This document shows, one piece after another, positions 40,994 to 51,952 of a stretch of DNA of 64,000 bases (position 1 is its first letter; the number at the start of each line of letters is the position of its first letter). The DNA comes from Ostrinia nubilalis. Lineage: Eukaryota; Arthropoda; Insecta; Lepidoptera; Crambidae. A program made the translations under genes and the position numbers. The stretch is from positions 744,001 through 808,000 of the forward strand of contig NW_026973566.1 in NCBI RefSeq assembly GCF_963855985.1, written 5' to 3'. The notes under the pieces are model-generated. The model was not told where the DNA came from, searched no databases, and was given only the letters and a program-made list of their open reading frames with translations.

Positions 40994-42239
40994 GGGGAAT
41001 TATAAAACGAGCGACTAAAAAATAACGTTGCGACTGATGATGGCATACTGTTTTAATACCTTGAGCGGTATGAATTTGAGTAAGCGAAAAATTTACCAAA
41101 CTAACGACGAATATTGATCAATATTAAAATCCAGAACGAGCTTACAAAATGTGGGTTTTGATTATTACATTTCAGACATAAAAATACTATCCGGGCGACT
41201 AAATTACTAAGTGAGCGACTAGAAATACAGAGAGGGCAACTTTAATATGAAGATACATTAGATTTTTCTAATTGAGGTTTTATTGAACGAACTACAAAAA
41301 AGTTAATTCTAAGCAAAGTTTTGTGAGCTGCTTTATTAATGATTATTGGTTACTGATATTATATTTGAGGTCTCATGTTTTTTATTTTGATACGCTTTAT
41401 TAATGAAAACTACAGATTGTTACAGCGCGCGAATTCGAATGGGGGCGGGGCGACTGTCCCGAATTTTTAACAAAATATGTATGCAAACACGTTTTGAGTC
41501 TAGCAATTCGGCTCAAACTAACAACACCGCCACTGGAAGCAAACCAAGAGCAAAACTGATACCTATTGGACAAAAAAGAAAACGAGGTCGGCCCGCTAAG
41601 TCCAAGCCAGCACTTATCTTACAGTGACGATGAGTAAGTAGAGCTCCTCAATCCTCATAGGTACCAATCAATGAACCTTATTAATAAGATTACTTTTTTT
41701 TGGGTTGACAGAAGCGACTTATTTTATTTTGTTTTTTTTTGTTGATTCGATTTAAGAAAATACAAATTTATTTCATTTTTCGTAATACATTGTTTCATTT
41801 GATTACCTATCCTTAAATTTTAATGATTTATTTTTTTCGCTACTAGAATAGTGTTCCGTCAATATTTATTTCATAAGATCATTTTTTATTTAAATGTGGG
41901 CTCATAATACGCTGCTCATAATAGTATTTTTCAAAGTAGTTTTTGCATTCGAAACACTTCATTAAAGTTAAAAATACCGCTCAGTATAAAAAAAGCATTT
42001 GCCAAATATTGAAAAAAATGCAGGACCTAACGTTGACACTCAATGAAATATTAGGTCGCTCAAATATTATGAAGCTTCTCATTTTGTATTTTAAGGAACT
42101 CAATATTTTTTTGTAAGTTGCTGTTCTTTTGATTTTTCGTCACTCGCACTCAGTCGCTCACTTAGTAATTCTTTAGCCCACATTAATTATTTTTGACACT
42201 TACAACATAAATTTACAGTCACTCGTTTAAATACTACCC
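40994..42239. mobile_element. Mutator-like element (MULE), non-autonomous
   Basis: 1246 bp flanked by the 9-bp duplication TTTGTTTAC (40985-40993 and 42240-42248). Ends are GGGGAATTATAAAACGAGCG and the complement of GGGTAGTATTTAAACGAGTG. GCGACT-type motifs recur near both ends (41011, 41031, 41194, 41216, and inverted at about 42146), including an 18-bp inverted pair around ATTACTAAGTGAGCGAC. 9-bp duplications and G-rich TIRs point to the Mutator superfamily. The related copy at 42470-42730 gives an empty-site comparison. Confidence 0.75.
41403..41627 (+). pseudogene. AT-hook tail of a MULE-type protein (relic)
   Basis: A 74-codon frame inside the Mutator-like element. Its C-terminus KRKRGRPAKSKPALILQ is an AT-hook-like basic segment, which I recall at the C-terminus of SWIM-type MULE transposases. 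No DDE core or SWIM finger remains. Being inside a 9-bp-TSD element strengthens the reading, but the product assignment is tentative. Confidence 0.4.
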
Positions 42240-42469
42240 TTTGTTTACAGTACTTTTTAATGATACAAGTTTATCACATCTGCTTACTACCTGTGAATAG
42301 CGATTTAAATTACGTTTTTTTAGAATCGCGTGCATAACCATTATTTATTTCAAGTAAATTATGAAGAAAGGAAGTAATGAGTATGGAAGGAAGACTAAAA
42401 AAAAGAGACTTTTTTAATTAGTTGCTGAAATCAATTAAGTTTAAAGAACACACAATCATCACTTCTATC

Positions 42470-42730
42470 GAAAGTGAATGCCTTAATCAACGATAGGAGT
42501 AACATTGCCAGGTGTTTACTCTAGGCGTTCAGAGCGTGTGGTGTAAGCAATAATTTGAGTTTTACTTTATGAATTTTATTACTATCGTAAAGACTTAAGT
42601 TATTGAAGTAGACAGTTATGAATGTAAAGAATGACAGGCCTCATTCAAAAGATCATTATTCATCTGTTTACGGTACTTTTTAATGATACCTACTTACGCT
42701 TATCACACTTGCGTAGCTAATAAGACCTGT
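42470..42730 (+). repeat. Diverged repeat copy 2 (empty site)
   Basis: Direct partner of 40807-42300. The segment CTGTTTACGGTACTTTTTAA here is uninterrupted and corresponds to the Mutator-like insertion site in copy 1. Confidence 0.6.
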
Positions 42731-43370
42731 GATACTACATTGTGATAGAATAACGGTTATGAGTAAAAGCACGGTTTAGATAATAATGTTTAATAACCTA
42801 AATTCTTTAAGATTATTTAATTTGCGGAAAGAAACAAATTCGTGTAAAGGGTTTTTATTAATTAAAGTGTAATTAATTATTTTTTAGAATAAAAACTAAA
42901 CTGGTAAGGTGATATTAAGGTGTAAGTAACTAATTTAAGTACTCATTTCACTTTTACAAACTGGGTAGATTTGGCTTAAGCTTATTCCAGTTGGTCCAGT
43001 CAGTCGTAGTCGTTGAACTCACAGTAGAGTTGAATGACTCATGGGCGAGCGCGGGTTGCGGTTGCGGGGCGTGGGGGCAGCGCTTGAGCGTGTGTGCGCG
43101 CGCTGCTGTACAATACATTTCTTATTGTAAAGACAAAAGCCTTATTGTGACGAAAATACTCAAAATTTTAATAAGGTTTCTTAGAAAAAAATTTTTTAAA
43201 TAACGAATTGAAATTGATAATGTAAAAATCTTGAAAAAAATATTCTGACTTTGACCTTCAATATCTCCTAAACCACAAGTTTCCCAGGTATGGTCCCAAA
43301 GAAAAAAATGATCCTCATGATGTGGAGAATAAGTAGTCTTCGGCTTCGGGATAGGTTTTTTTACACCCGT
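42731..43370. other. Element B right arm, no gene
   Basis: AT-rich, with a CpG-rich stretch at about 42985-43115 containing CAGTCAGTCG (initiator-like). A 70-codon frame at 42991-43203 has no recognisable domain. The last about 45 bp are the element B TIR. Confidence 0.4.
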
Positions 43371-43372
43371 TA

Positions 43373-43901
43373 TACATCATTTTGAGCGCCATACTTTTTC
43401 CCTACACCCCCGTAACATTTTGAGACCCCTAGCACCCTTCCTGGTGATTTTATTAAATTTTTTAGATTTTTAATATTGACTTAGAATTTTTTCATACAAA
43501 ATTTTATAACTTGGTAATTTTTGGTCGGATTTTCAAAATTTTTTCGCTTAAATAGATTCACCCTTTTCGGTTTAGCACTCCCGTGACGTTCGATTGACAT
43601 CGTTTCATACTAAATTCTGCTTTTTTGGTGGTCTTTAGTGTTTCTTTTGGGATCTGAGACGGTTTTTGGGCGTCATTTTCAAAATTTTCTAGGGCCACCC
43701 CCGACGTTATTCGGCTTTTTGGATTCGTCTCGGCAAGCCCTATCCATAGACACCTCATTTGTTGCGATCGGAGGTGAAAAACTTTGGAAAACAGGCAATA
43801 CCTACCCTAAATTAGACCGAACCGAGGTTACGTGGTGAAGCTCAACAAAATCAAAATCTAACTCAAATTTCTAGAAAATAATAGCCTACCTATAGGTTAT
43901 A
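43373..43901. repeat. 529-bp tandem repeat, unit 3
   Basis: Complete unit, identical in length to units 1 and 2, between element B and element D. Carries the recurrent 66-codon frame at 43638-43838. Confidence 0.85.
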
Positions 43902-44349
43902 CAATATGTAACAAAAACACCGTCCGATCCGAAAGGGTCATAAAGTAGCTTTAACAACATTACCAAAACAAGTATCAAAATTACGTAATTAATAAAAACA
44001 ATTTTTTTATCGATTTTTAAAGTCAATAAGTTTAGCAATGATTTACCCTACAACGGGGAAATTTTCAAAAAGCGTTAACACTCTGTCGGCGCGCGGCTTT
44101 TTTTAAGACGCTGGGGGTCATGACCTTATGACGTCGCTACGCGTGCCGGCGCATCTCTACCCCTCCCGCGTACCCTCTACACTGCCGTTCGGATTGCCAT
44201 GTAAGCTATTTTATTTTTGTAAATTTTGTATTTATTTTTCATGGGGTATTTTTTTTATAATATTTTATGAAAATTATTACACAAATGGAATCTTAACTCG
44301 ATACCTATTAACACCTTAATGGATCGGACGGTGTTTCCGTTACATATTG
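43902..44349. mobile_element. TIR element D (TA target)
   Basis: 448 bp. TIRs run CAATATGTAAC...AACACCGTCCGATCC, about 29 bp with two or three mismatches. TA flanks each end (43900-43901, 44350-44351). It sits at the same unit junction as elements A and B. No coding content beyond compositional frames. Probably a Tc1/mariner-type MITE. Confidence 0.8.
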
Positions 44350-44351
44350 TA

Positions 44352-44970
44352 TACATCATTTTGAGCGCCATATTTTTTGCCTACACCCCCGTAACATTTT
44401 GAGACCCCTAGCACCCTTCCTGGCGATTTTATTCAATTTTTTAGATTTTTAATATTGACTTAGAATTTTTTCATACAAAATTTTATAACTTGGTAATTTT
44501 TGGTCGGATTTTCAAAATTTTTTCGCTTAAATAGATTCACCCTTTTCGGTTTAGCACTCCCGTGACGTTCGATTGACATCGTTTCATACTAAATTCTGCT
44601 TTTTTGTGGTCTTTAGTGTTTCTTTTGGGATCTGAGACGGTTTTTGGGCGTCATTTTCAAAATTTTCTAGGGCCACCCCCGGCGTTTTTCAGCTTTTTGG
44701 ATTCGTCTCGGCGAGCCCTATCCATAGACACCTCATATGTTGCGATCGGAGGTCAAAAACTTTGGAAAACAGGCAATACCTACCCTAAATTAGACCGAAC
44801 CGAGGTTACGTGGTGAAGCTCAACAAAATCAAAATCTATTCATCATTTGAGCGCCATATTTTTTGCCTACACCCCCGTAACATTTTGAGACCCCTAGCAC
44901 CCTTCCTGGCGATTTTATTCAATTTTTTAAATTTTTAATATTGACTTAGAATTTTTTCATACAAAATTTT
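44352..44970. repeat. Tandem repeat unit 4 (end deleted) and first part of unit 5
   Basis: Unit 4 stops at about 44837 after AAAATCAAAATCTA, lacking its last about 50 bp including the usual junction. Unit 5 begins at once with TTCATCATTTGAGCGCC and runs to ACAAAATTTT at 44970, where the minus-strand LINE is inserted. Confidence 0.8.
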
Positions 44971-45099
44971 AAATAAATAAATAAAAGGTATTTATTTCAG
45001 GCATAGCCCATAAAAGTGTTAGTAACAAAGGTCTTATAAACTATGGTTAGTAAATCACACAGTAACCTAAACACAATTAACGAACGACAATTTGGTGTC

Positions 45100-45247
45100 T
45101 GGCACAGTGGGATGTGTAAATAAAACTTGATTTTAGAAAATACAACTTGTGGTTATAATGGCTTCCGAAATGCGATACAGGCATAGACAAAACAATCATA
45201 GACAATGACAGTTCAGAAAATGCAAATAGTGATGTCTTTACTTTACA
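45100..45247 (-). repeat. 3' LTR of Ty3 element 2
   Basis: 148-bp LTR nearly identical to the copy at 53838-53985; they differ near GGCACAGTGGG versus GGCACATTGGG. The region 45248-45702 between it and the integrase stop is non-coding 3' UTR ending in the polypurine tract. Confidence 0.9.
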
Positions 45248-45702
45248 TCTCCCTTTCCTTGTAAATAAACAGAAAACATCATGTTGTAGTGTTGTACCTA
45301 CTTTACTTACTGCTTACATGTTGACTATGACTCAAGATTAGGCACAATTTAATACAGCACAACATATTTATGATTATACTAAGATCTAGTTAGTTATTTA
45401 AAGATTATTAAATGCCTAGTACATGTATACACATAATACAGATAATCACTGTAATACTTATGAACTTAATATCATAGCAAGATTGTATTCAATGCTTGAC
45501 ATGTTAACAAAATCCAACTACAGTATCAAGTACTTAAAATAGGCTCTAATTTATCATAAAGACAATAGTATTAATTTAGTATCTTAGAATTAGCTGAACA
45601 AGTTATTTTTCAGTTAAGGTAAGTATGTCATGAATGGTAGGTAAGTATAACATAATTTAAAATACATTATGGCAAACTATTACACATATCAAGTAAGTAT
45701 TA

Positions 45703-47016
45703 TTAAAAATCAGGTCTTTTGACTGGTTTAATTACTCTACCAAATCTTGAAACGCGGGGTGCCGGTGCTGGTGGTGGAGGAGTCAGGTTTGCCTTCTGCA
45801 CACAATTGGAAGTACTTGGTGTTGAGTGTGTTGATGCTGGGAGTGACTCAGGAACTGCAGGTGGCTGATTTTGTACTGGAACCTGTCGTGCTGCTGGTTC
45901 ATCTGGGTAGGATATAGTTTCAGGTACTACCACTCTCTTACTGGTTATGTCTGCTTGAGTCTTATGCAGGTGGCTGAAGTTTCTTCGAAAGATCTGTCCC
46001 TGATCTGTTTGAATGATTACTGACCTTGGTAAATCATGAGGTTTTTCTATCACTTTTGCTCCTTCCCAATGTCGATGAGCAACTTTGTGTCTGACTTTAT
46101 CGTTGACTTCAAATTTTTCTGGTGTTTTAGTATGTTTGTTACTGTAGTTACTTTGTTTCTCTCTCAATCTTTGTAGTTCAGCTGTGACTCCTTGTATTAA
46201 TTTGGGCTTTAAGTTTTTGTCAATAGTTGGTATTGGAGATCTGGTGATTCTACTGAAAATGCGTTGGTTGGGTGAACCTAATGTCTCATTTCTTGGGGTA
46301 TTTCTCCAGTTCAGTAGAGCCAGTTGTATATCTGAATTGTCAATACTGCATTTTCTCAGAATATTCTTTGCTGTTTGAACTGCTTTTTCTGCAAGTCCGT
46401 TGCCTTGATGGTGATGTGGACTAGACGTGACATGGTTGAATCGCCACTGTTTTTGGAATGTTCTGAATTCAGTGGACATGTATTGTGTTCCATTATCAGT
46501 TTGTAGCTCTTCTGGTACACCATGGACAGCAAACCATTTTTTAAGTTGTTCAATTACTTCATATGATGACTGATTTTTCAGGTGTTGAAAATCTAGAAAC
46601 CCAGAGTAGCTGTCACATATTACTAGGTAGGTTTTACCTTTAAATTCGAATAGATCTGATGCAACAATTTGCCAAGGAAGTGTAGGAATCTTTTTCACTA
46701 GCACTATATCTTTAACATTATCTCTTTGTGTTTGTTCACATACAGAGCAACCTTTTACCAGTTTTATAATGTCTGCATATTGTCCTTTCCAGTATAGAAA
46801 TTGTCGGGCTCTTCTTAAGCAGCTTTGTATTCCTAGATGTCCTTGATGAATACTCTTTAACATTTTAGGTATTTGTGATTTTGGTACTACAATTTTATCA
46901 CCTTTGAAAATTATCCCTTTGTAATAGCTTAGTTCTTCTTTAAAATTAAAATAATGTTGTAATTCTGTTGGAAGGTTGTTGACATTTTCTGGAAATCCTT
47001 GTATTATTGTCTTCAA
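45703..47016 (-). pseudogene. Ty3 element 2 integrase
   Basis: 437 codons. The HHCC finger reads HQGHLGIQSCLRRARQ ... CSVCEQTQ. The DDE core has D in VASDLFEFKGKTY, D in LQTDNGTQYMS and E in GNGLAEKAVQTAKN. The tail has FEVNDKVRHK and RSVIIQTDQGQIFRRN, then a Pro-rich end (VSRFGRVIKPVKRPDF) usual for Ty3 polyproteins. The open frame begins at a Met near 47016, but homology continues upstream in another frame (47013-47303), so one base has been gained or lost near 47015-47035. Confidence 0.9.
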
Positions 47017-47360
47017 AAGTAATTGTAGGTATCTTCTTTTGTTGCAACAATTAATTCTTCTTTGGCATCTAATGACATGGGTAATATAACAGCAACTTTT
47101 AAGTCTTCTTCTTGTTCATATTTCAGGTTAGATGCATCGCAATCTCGACTAAGAAAGTCAGCTAAGGGTATTTCTGTGCCCTTTTTGAATATGACTTTTG
47201 GTGAGTACGGTGTAAGATTAAACATTATGCGTTGCAATCTAGCTGGAGCTGATTGTATGTTTTTCTTGAAGATTGTTTCAAGTGGCTTGTGGTCTGATTC
47301 CACTGTCAGTTCTTTGCCATAAACATATTCATGAAACTTCTTACAACCAAAAAGGATAGC
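47013..47360 (-). pseudogene. Ty3 element 2 RNase H, C-terminal part
   Basis: From the element X junction at 47360 the frame reads LFGCKKFHEYVYGKELTVES, then DHKPLETIFKK and GTEIPLADFLSRD, standard RNase H and connector wording. It runs out of register at TKEDTYNYF. The other half of RNase H ends at 51964 on the far side of element X; a GA dinucleotide is duplicated at the insertion. Confidence 0.85.
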
Positions 47361-47363
47361 GAC

Positions 47364-48436
47364 CCAAGTAGCAACAGATTATCTTCATAAGGCATTGAAG
47401 ATATCTTGAAGACTAGTAGCCTAATTCTAGCCGTTGTCTTGGCCAAGACAATAGTCGCACTCAAGAAATCTTGAAGTTATGCCCCAAGACAATGGTAAGC
47501 AAAAAAGGGCACAATCCTTTGGAAATCACTGAGACAGAGTTAAGACAACGCTTAAGGCAGACTTAAACCCTAATTAAGAGTGTAGTTTTAAGAGTTTCTA
47601 AACAAGTACTATAATATAACTTGTAGTATGACTGTAGACAAGGAAATAGAGTTGAAGATATCTTGAATACTTATTTAAGAGTAATAATTATTTTTACAGC
47701 TAAGGTTTATTTAACTTCATGAAGAACTATGTAAGACACTTTTTATTAAAGAGGAACTTTAATTTAGTAAACATTGTGATCTTTAACACTAAATCAACTT
47801 TAGATAAAGGTTAATGAAAATGACGATTAAATTATTTTAATAACTAATTTATATTATGTCTAGAATAGACCGTGAATGTCATTTTTGCATAGGAAATATA
47901 AAACGCATTGTGGTTTCTCGTGTAAAATCAATGGATAATGTTATAAAACAGGAGGGCCTTGAAAAAGACCTAATAAGATAAATAAAATATTACGAAATTG
48001 TATTGTATAAAGAAAACTTTGAGGTTATAAAATAATATTTTATTTTATGCAAACGTTCTTAGACATTTATGCAACTAGAAAAAGTGTAACAAAGACGTAC
48101 TTCAATTAAATTGTCCTCTTGATATTATAGGTTAATTTCTGATTTATTTTTTGTTACACATAGCTCATAATGGCGGTAATTCTAATTCGTCTTAATGTAG
48201 CAAGAGTATAGAAGATTTTGAGTTTGTAAGTTTAGTTAAGAAAGAGTTGAGTCAAGTTATACTTTACATAGTATTAGTTTAGAAACATTAGATTTAACTT
48301 ACACTTAAAATTCACTTGATGAAGTATTACTTAAGTGCATATGGTATCAAGTAGATCTTTTGTTTTATTTAGTTAAAACTAGATAGTTTTCATTCTGTCT
48401 TAGTCTTGCTAAATTATTGGTGCTACTATACATTAA
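47364..48436. other. Left arm of element X, no gene
   Basis: AT-rich with repeated GAAGATATCTTGAA, CTTAAG and AAGACAA motifs in the first 300 bp. No coding signal on either strand. Confidence 0.5.
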
Positions 48437-49492
48437 CCCTTCATTTGGCAGTGATGCTTTTAAGCAACAGCCACTTTGAATATTTCTACAGCACCAAATA
48501 ATAAGTTTTGTGCAAATCATTCGATTTTGTTACAAAGCTTAGTTCAGCAAAACACTAGTAAATCGGTCGTCGACTGAGTTTTGAGTGATTTCATATCCAT
48601 ATTTCTGTCAGACGCCAAGATGACGCGCAATGAGAATAACAAAGACGGAAGTTTTATGATTTTGTACTATTTTATCATCTCTAATTGTTTTTGTTTTGTC
48701 TAAATTTAATTCACAATAAATCAAACTAATCAAATAAAGCAATATTTGGCGTAGAAACTGTGTTTTCTAATACAATACATGCTTCCGAACCTCGATGTTG
48801 CCTAGAAGCAACAGTGCCAAACATCTAACAAAATAGGTTTAGTTTTTTGTTAATACAAAAGAGTGTTAATACACAATAAATCAATCATGTATTACATGAA
48901 TAATGTTATAGAGATGGTTAGTAATTACTTTTGATGCAATTTTGGACCCTGTCGGGCACAGCATTTTAGGAGAGAGGAAGAATTTGCTGTCTGTCTCTGT
49001 GATGTTTGTCTTAACACTTATGCTGCTGAACTGATTTAAATGATAAACACATTTTTCTTGCGTTGAAGTCAACAACTATAGCAGATAACGGTAACATACC
49101 AGTTTCAGAAGCTAAAGAGAAAATAAAAAGCCAACCTTGGCTCGGCATATTGATCGTGAAGTATGATGACATGCGTCATCTATCAAATGTTGGAGAAAAA
49201 GGTCGTTGTCGACTTTGCGAAAATGGCCAAAAAAAGTTTAATGCATAAAATGTGAAATACGATTGATTTTTTTAAGATTTTCATATAAAAACTTAATTCT
49301 ATAATATATCTCAATGTTTTATTTAAGTACCCCTATTTGGCAATGTGGTAAATAAGCAACAATCGTTTTTCTCGAAAATACCAACCAAATATTTTTTTTA
49401 CTATTTTTCTTAACTTTATTTGATAGTAACAATTAGGTCTAAATAGATTTTATTGAAAAAATCAAACAATTTGTGTCTTGCCAAATGAAGGG
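48437..49492. mobile_element. piggyBac-type MITE in element X
   Basis: TTAA flanks (48433-48436, 49493-49496) and TIRs CCCTTCATTTGGCA / TGCCAAATGAAGGG with one offset. 1056 bp. It retains a transposase C-terminal fragment. Confidence 0.85.
49063..49248 (+). pseudogene. piggyBac transposase C-terminal fragment
   Basis: 61 codons ending RHLSNVGEKGRCRLCENGQKK. The CRLC pair resembles the first Cys pair of the C-terminal Cys-rich domain of piggyBac transposases, which contacts the TIRs. The rest of the domain and the catalytic core are absent. Its position inside a TTAA-flanked element supports the assignment. Confidence 0.5.
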
Positions 49493-49625
49493 TTAAGAAC
49501 AATTCATTTCCTAACTAATTTATTAATTACATGATTTCTCCCTCGGATTGTCCGTGTGGAAGTCGAAAATGGTTTTAATAGGATTTTAATTGGTTTTTAC
49601 GTTTTTAGTTTTGTTATAACATATA

Positions 49626-50302
49626 CAGGGTGGAAACGATAAGTGATCTCACTCGATTATTTCTAAACTATACAAGATATCGAAAAACTGGTTACTGATC
49701 CTGAAAGTGCTTCACGAGCTCTTTCAAACGGTAGTAATAATAGGTCTCAGAATAAACTGGAAATATCCGAAAATTCAATGTTTCCAGCTTCCATACATTT
49801 GGTAAAGTTTCATAATATTAAAAACTACACAAGATATCGCAAAACTAGTTACTGATCCTAAAAGTACTTTACGAGCTCTATCCAACGGTATCAACAATAA
49901 CTTACAGAATAAATTGGATCAATCCAAAAATTCAATGTTTCCATCTTCCATACAATTAGACTATCACAGTCAGGGCACTCATCTCTTGATAATATTATAG
50001 CAAGTAAAGCCTAAAACTAATGTTTTCCACAAATAATTTGCAAGTTATGAGTATTTTAACAAACTTTTTAAGTTTACTATTTAACAATAAATAAATTACA
50101 CTTCTAATATTGTGTGGTTGGCATACATTTAGTATGGAAGCTGGAAACATTGAATTTTCGGATAGTTCTAGTTTATTCTGTAACCTATTATTGGTACCGT
50201 TTGAAAGAGCTTGTGAAGCACTTTCAGGATCAATAAACAGTTTTTCGATATCTTGTATAGTTTAGAAATAATCGAGTGAGATCACTTATCGTTTCCACCC
50301 TG
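49626..50302. mobile_element. Mariner-type MITE with long inverted arms
   Basis: 677 bp with CAGGGTGGAAACGATAAGTG termini, arms of about 180 bp and TA flanks (49624-49625, 50303-50304). The left arm is partly repeated in direct orientation at about 49820-49970 (ACAAGATATCG, TTACTGATCCT), so the element has an internal duplication. No coding. Confidence 0.8.
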
Positions 50303-50859
50303 TAGAGCGGGTAAATTGCACCACCCGCATATTTCGTAAAGTATTATTTGAACTCTGTAATTGCAACACTCAGCGATAAGCAATTAAATTTATTGAATAT
50401 CGGAAATATGATTTTTGCCGTATTTATTGTGAAAAGTTTTTATTTAATTGTTTTTATGGAACTTTTAACAATTTGTGATTTTGGTAAATTTAATCACACA
50501 GTGTTTCTAATTTATTAAATGAGAAGATTAAGAAGCGTAAATAAGTGTGGATTACAATTATTAGAAACATTTTTCGGTAGTTATTATGTTAAGATTTTTT
50601 AAAGTTAGGCCGCCTAATGTCACCTAGTTAGTTAAATTGTACATAATATCATGTTGTACCCAACTTTACCATACAATTTCGAAAATATTTTAGACAATAC
50701 CAGGCCTGGCTCACTCCGCGCGGTACATCCGATAATTACCTACAGCGAAGCGCCCCGCCGGCGGGTATTATATCAGTCGAGTGTCACTCGCGCGCTCGTC
50801 AGGACGCTGGCGTGCGTTGTAGTATGATTATAATTCTATGATCGAAGTATTATTTAAAA
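50303..50859. other. Element X interior with CpG-rich promoter-like stretch
   Basis: AT-rich to about 50700, then CpG-rich (50704-50820) with TATTATATCAGTCGAGTG, which includes a TCAGT arthropod-type initiator. This precedes the THAP-like exon by about 80 bp. Confidence 0.4.
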
Positions 50860-50964
50860 ATGGACATAAAGAGAAAGAAATATTGTGCGGCGTTCGGGTG
50901 TTTAAATTCGAAAAGTAATCTACCGGATTTATCTTTTTTTTTCGCTTCCCAAAGATGCTGAAAG
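50860..50964 (+). pseudogene. THAP-like zinc-finger exon 1 in element X
   Basis: The ATG at 50860 opens MDIKRKKYCAAFGCLNSKSN. C-x4-C spacing followed by an LSFFF run and, after a one-base shift in a T9 tract, RFPK, matches the first half of a THAP DNA-binding domain. The exon ends at AAAG followed by GTATGT, a strong splice donor. THAP domains head the transposases of P elements and of several other superfamilies as well as host proteins. No second exon with the remaining Cys/His ligands was found downstream, so I treat it as a relic. Confidence 0.5.
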
Positions 50965-50966
50965 GT

Positions 50967-51949
50967 ATGTTGGCCATGTAGGTAATCAATAATTCTTAGG
51001 ATAGTATAGGAACCTAACCTACTATGACTACTGCTCAGAATGCGTTCGTTCGTTTCAGCCAAATGACGTCCACTGCTGGACAAAGGCCTCTCCCAAGGTT
51101 TACCATAATGAATGCATACTTACCTACATACGTAGGTCATTACAAATAAGTAGATTAATTATTTTTTCACTAGACAGCAACCCTAATAGCGTAAGAAGAG
51201 TGCAGAGGCACGCGAAAGAAAGAGACAAAACTTGTAGGCGAATAAAATTGTAAGTACGTAGTGCTGTGCGAGCTGAATTCCACTGTATCGCGTCGTAGCA
51301 AGACTCGCATTTATTTAAATCGTCTTGCGGAGTAATCCTTCTGTACCTGTACTATTACTTATTCTGTGACAATACTTAATTAGTAAATCATATTTTGAGT
51401 TTACTTATAAAAGCATAATTTAGTTTGCGGGCGACCGCACGCATTTTGTATCAATAATTAATACGCACGCAGGTGCTCCTGCATTACCTTGAATTAATAG
51501 ACGTGATCCTGTTTTATCGAAATCGTCCCGTTAAGTGTATTTTTTCTCAAAATGTACTAATTCTAGTAAAAAAGTAACTAACTTAATCTTCAGAAAACTA
51601 TTTCTAAGACAATGGTCTTTAAAAAGTCCTAAGTAAATCTACGAATACTTTATATTTACTTTGCAACACTTAAATAATACTTTATCTTTACTATTTAGTA
51701 TTAAGTGAGCATACAAAAAACTTAATTTAGTAAAATAAGATTTTTTAACTTAAGCTTAGAATAACTTAAGACCAAATTATCTAAAGAATACTTAACTTGG
51801 TTTTGGGTATTCTTAATTTGCTTAAGTAGCGCTCGATGAAGAATATAAAGTCTTAAAGAAAAAAATCTCTATTCTAAGTTAATTTGGTTTTAGCTTAAAT
51901 GTAAATTTAGATAGAGTTAAGACAAGTAAGATTTTGCCATTAATACCAA
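50967..51949. other. Right arm of element X with an RTE tail
   Basis: 51043-51108 on the minus strand is a fragment of the RTE 3' end (complement of CTTGGGAGAGGCCTTTGTCC). The rest is AT-rich; the last 350 bp are dense in CTTAAG and TTAAGAC motifs. No gene seen. Confidence 0.5.
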
Positions 51950-51952
51950 TTG

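Larger units (their letters stand above)
40807..42300 (+). repeat. Diverged repeat copy 1, occupied by a Mutator-like element
   Basis: 40807-40993 plus 42249-42300 match 42470-42730 at moderate identity (CTATCGAAAGTGAA, CTAGGCGTTCAGA, ACTATCGTAAAGAC, GTACTTTTTAATGATAC). The two parts are separated by the Mutator-like element, while copy 2 is uninterrupted. Confidence 0.6.
19046..43370. mobile_element. TIR element B, swollen to 24 kb by nested insertions
   Basis: The left end CAGGGTGTAAAAAAACCTAT and the complement of the right end (ACGGGTGTAAAAAAACCTAT) form TIRs. Similarity continues into a CGAAG..CTAC..ATTCT stretch, about 45 bp in all. TA flanks both ends at the tandem-repeat junction. 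Inside lie Ty3 element 1, a piggyBac relic, a Mutator-like element and dispersed repeats; no transposase belonging to B itself was identified. The pairing rests on matching TIRs plus restoration of the repeat junction. Confidence 0.65.

Noticed and set aside
19046..43370. A Maverick/Polinton, given two matching TIRs 24 kb apart
   Set aside because: No polymerase B, capsid or ATPase genes; the TIRs are short, the duplication is TA, and the length is explained by nested insertions.
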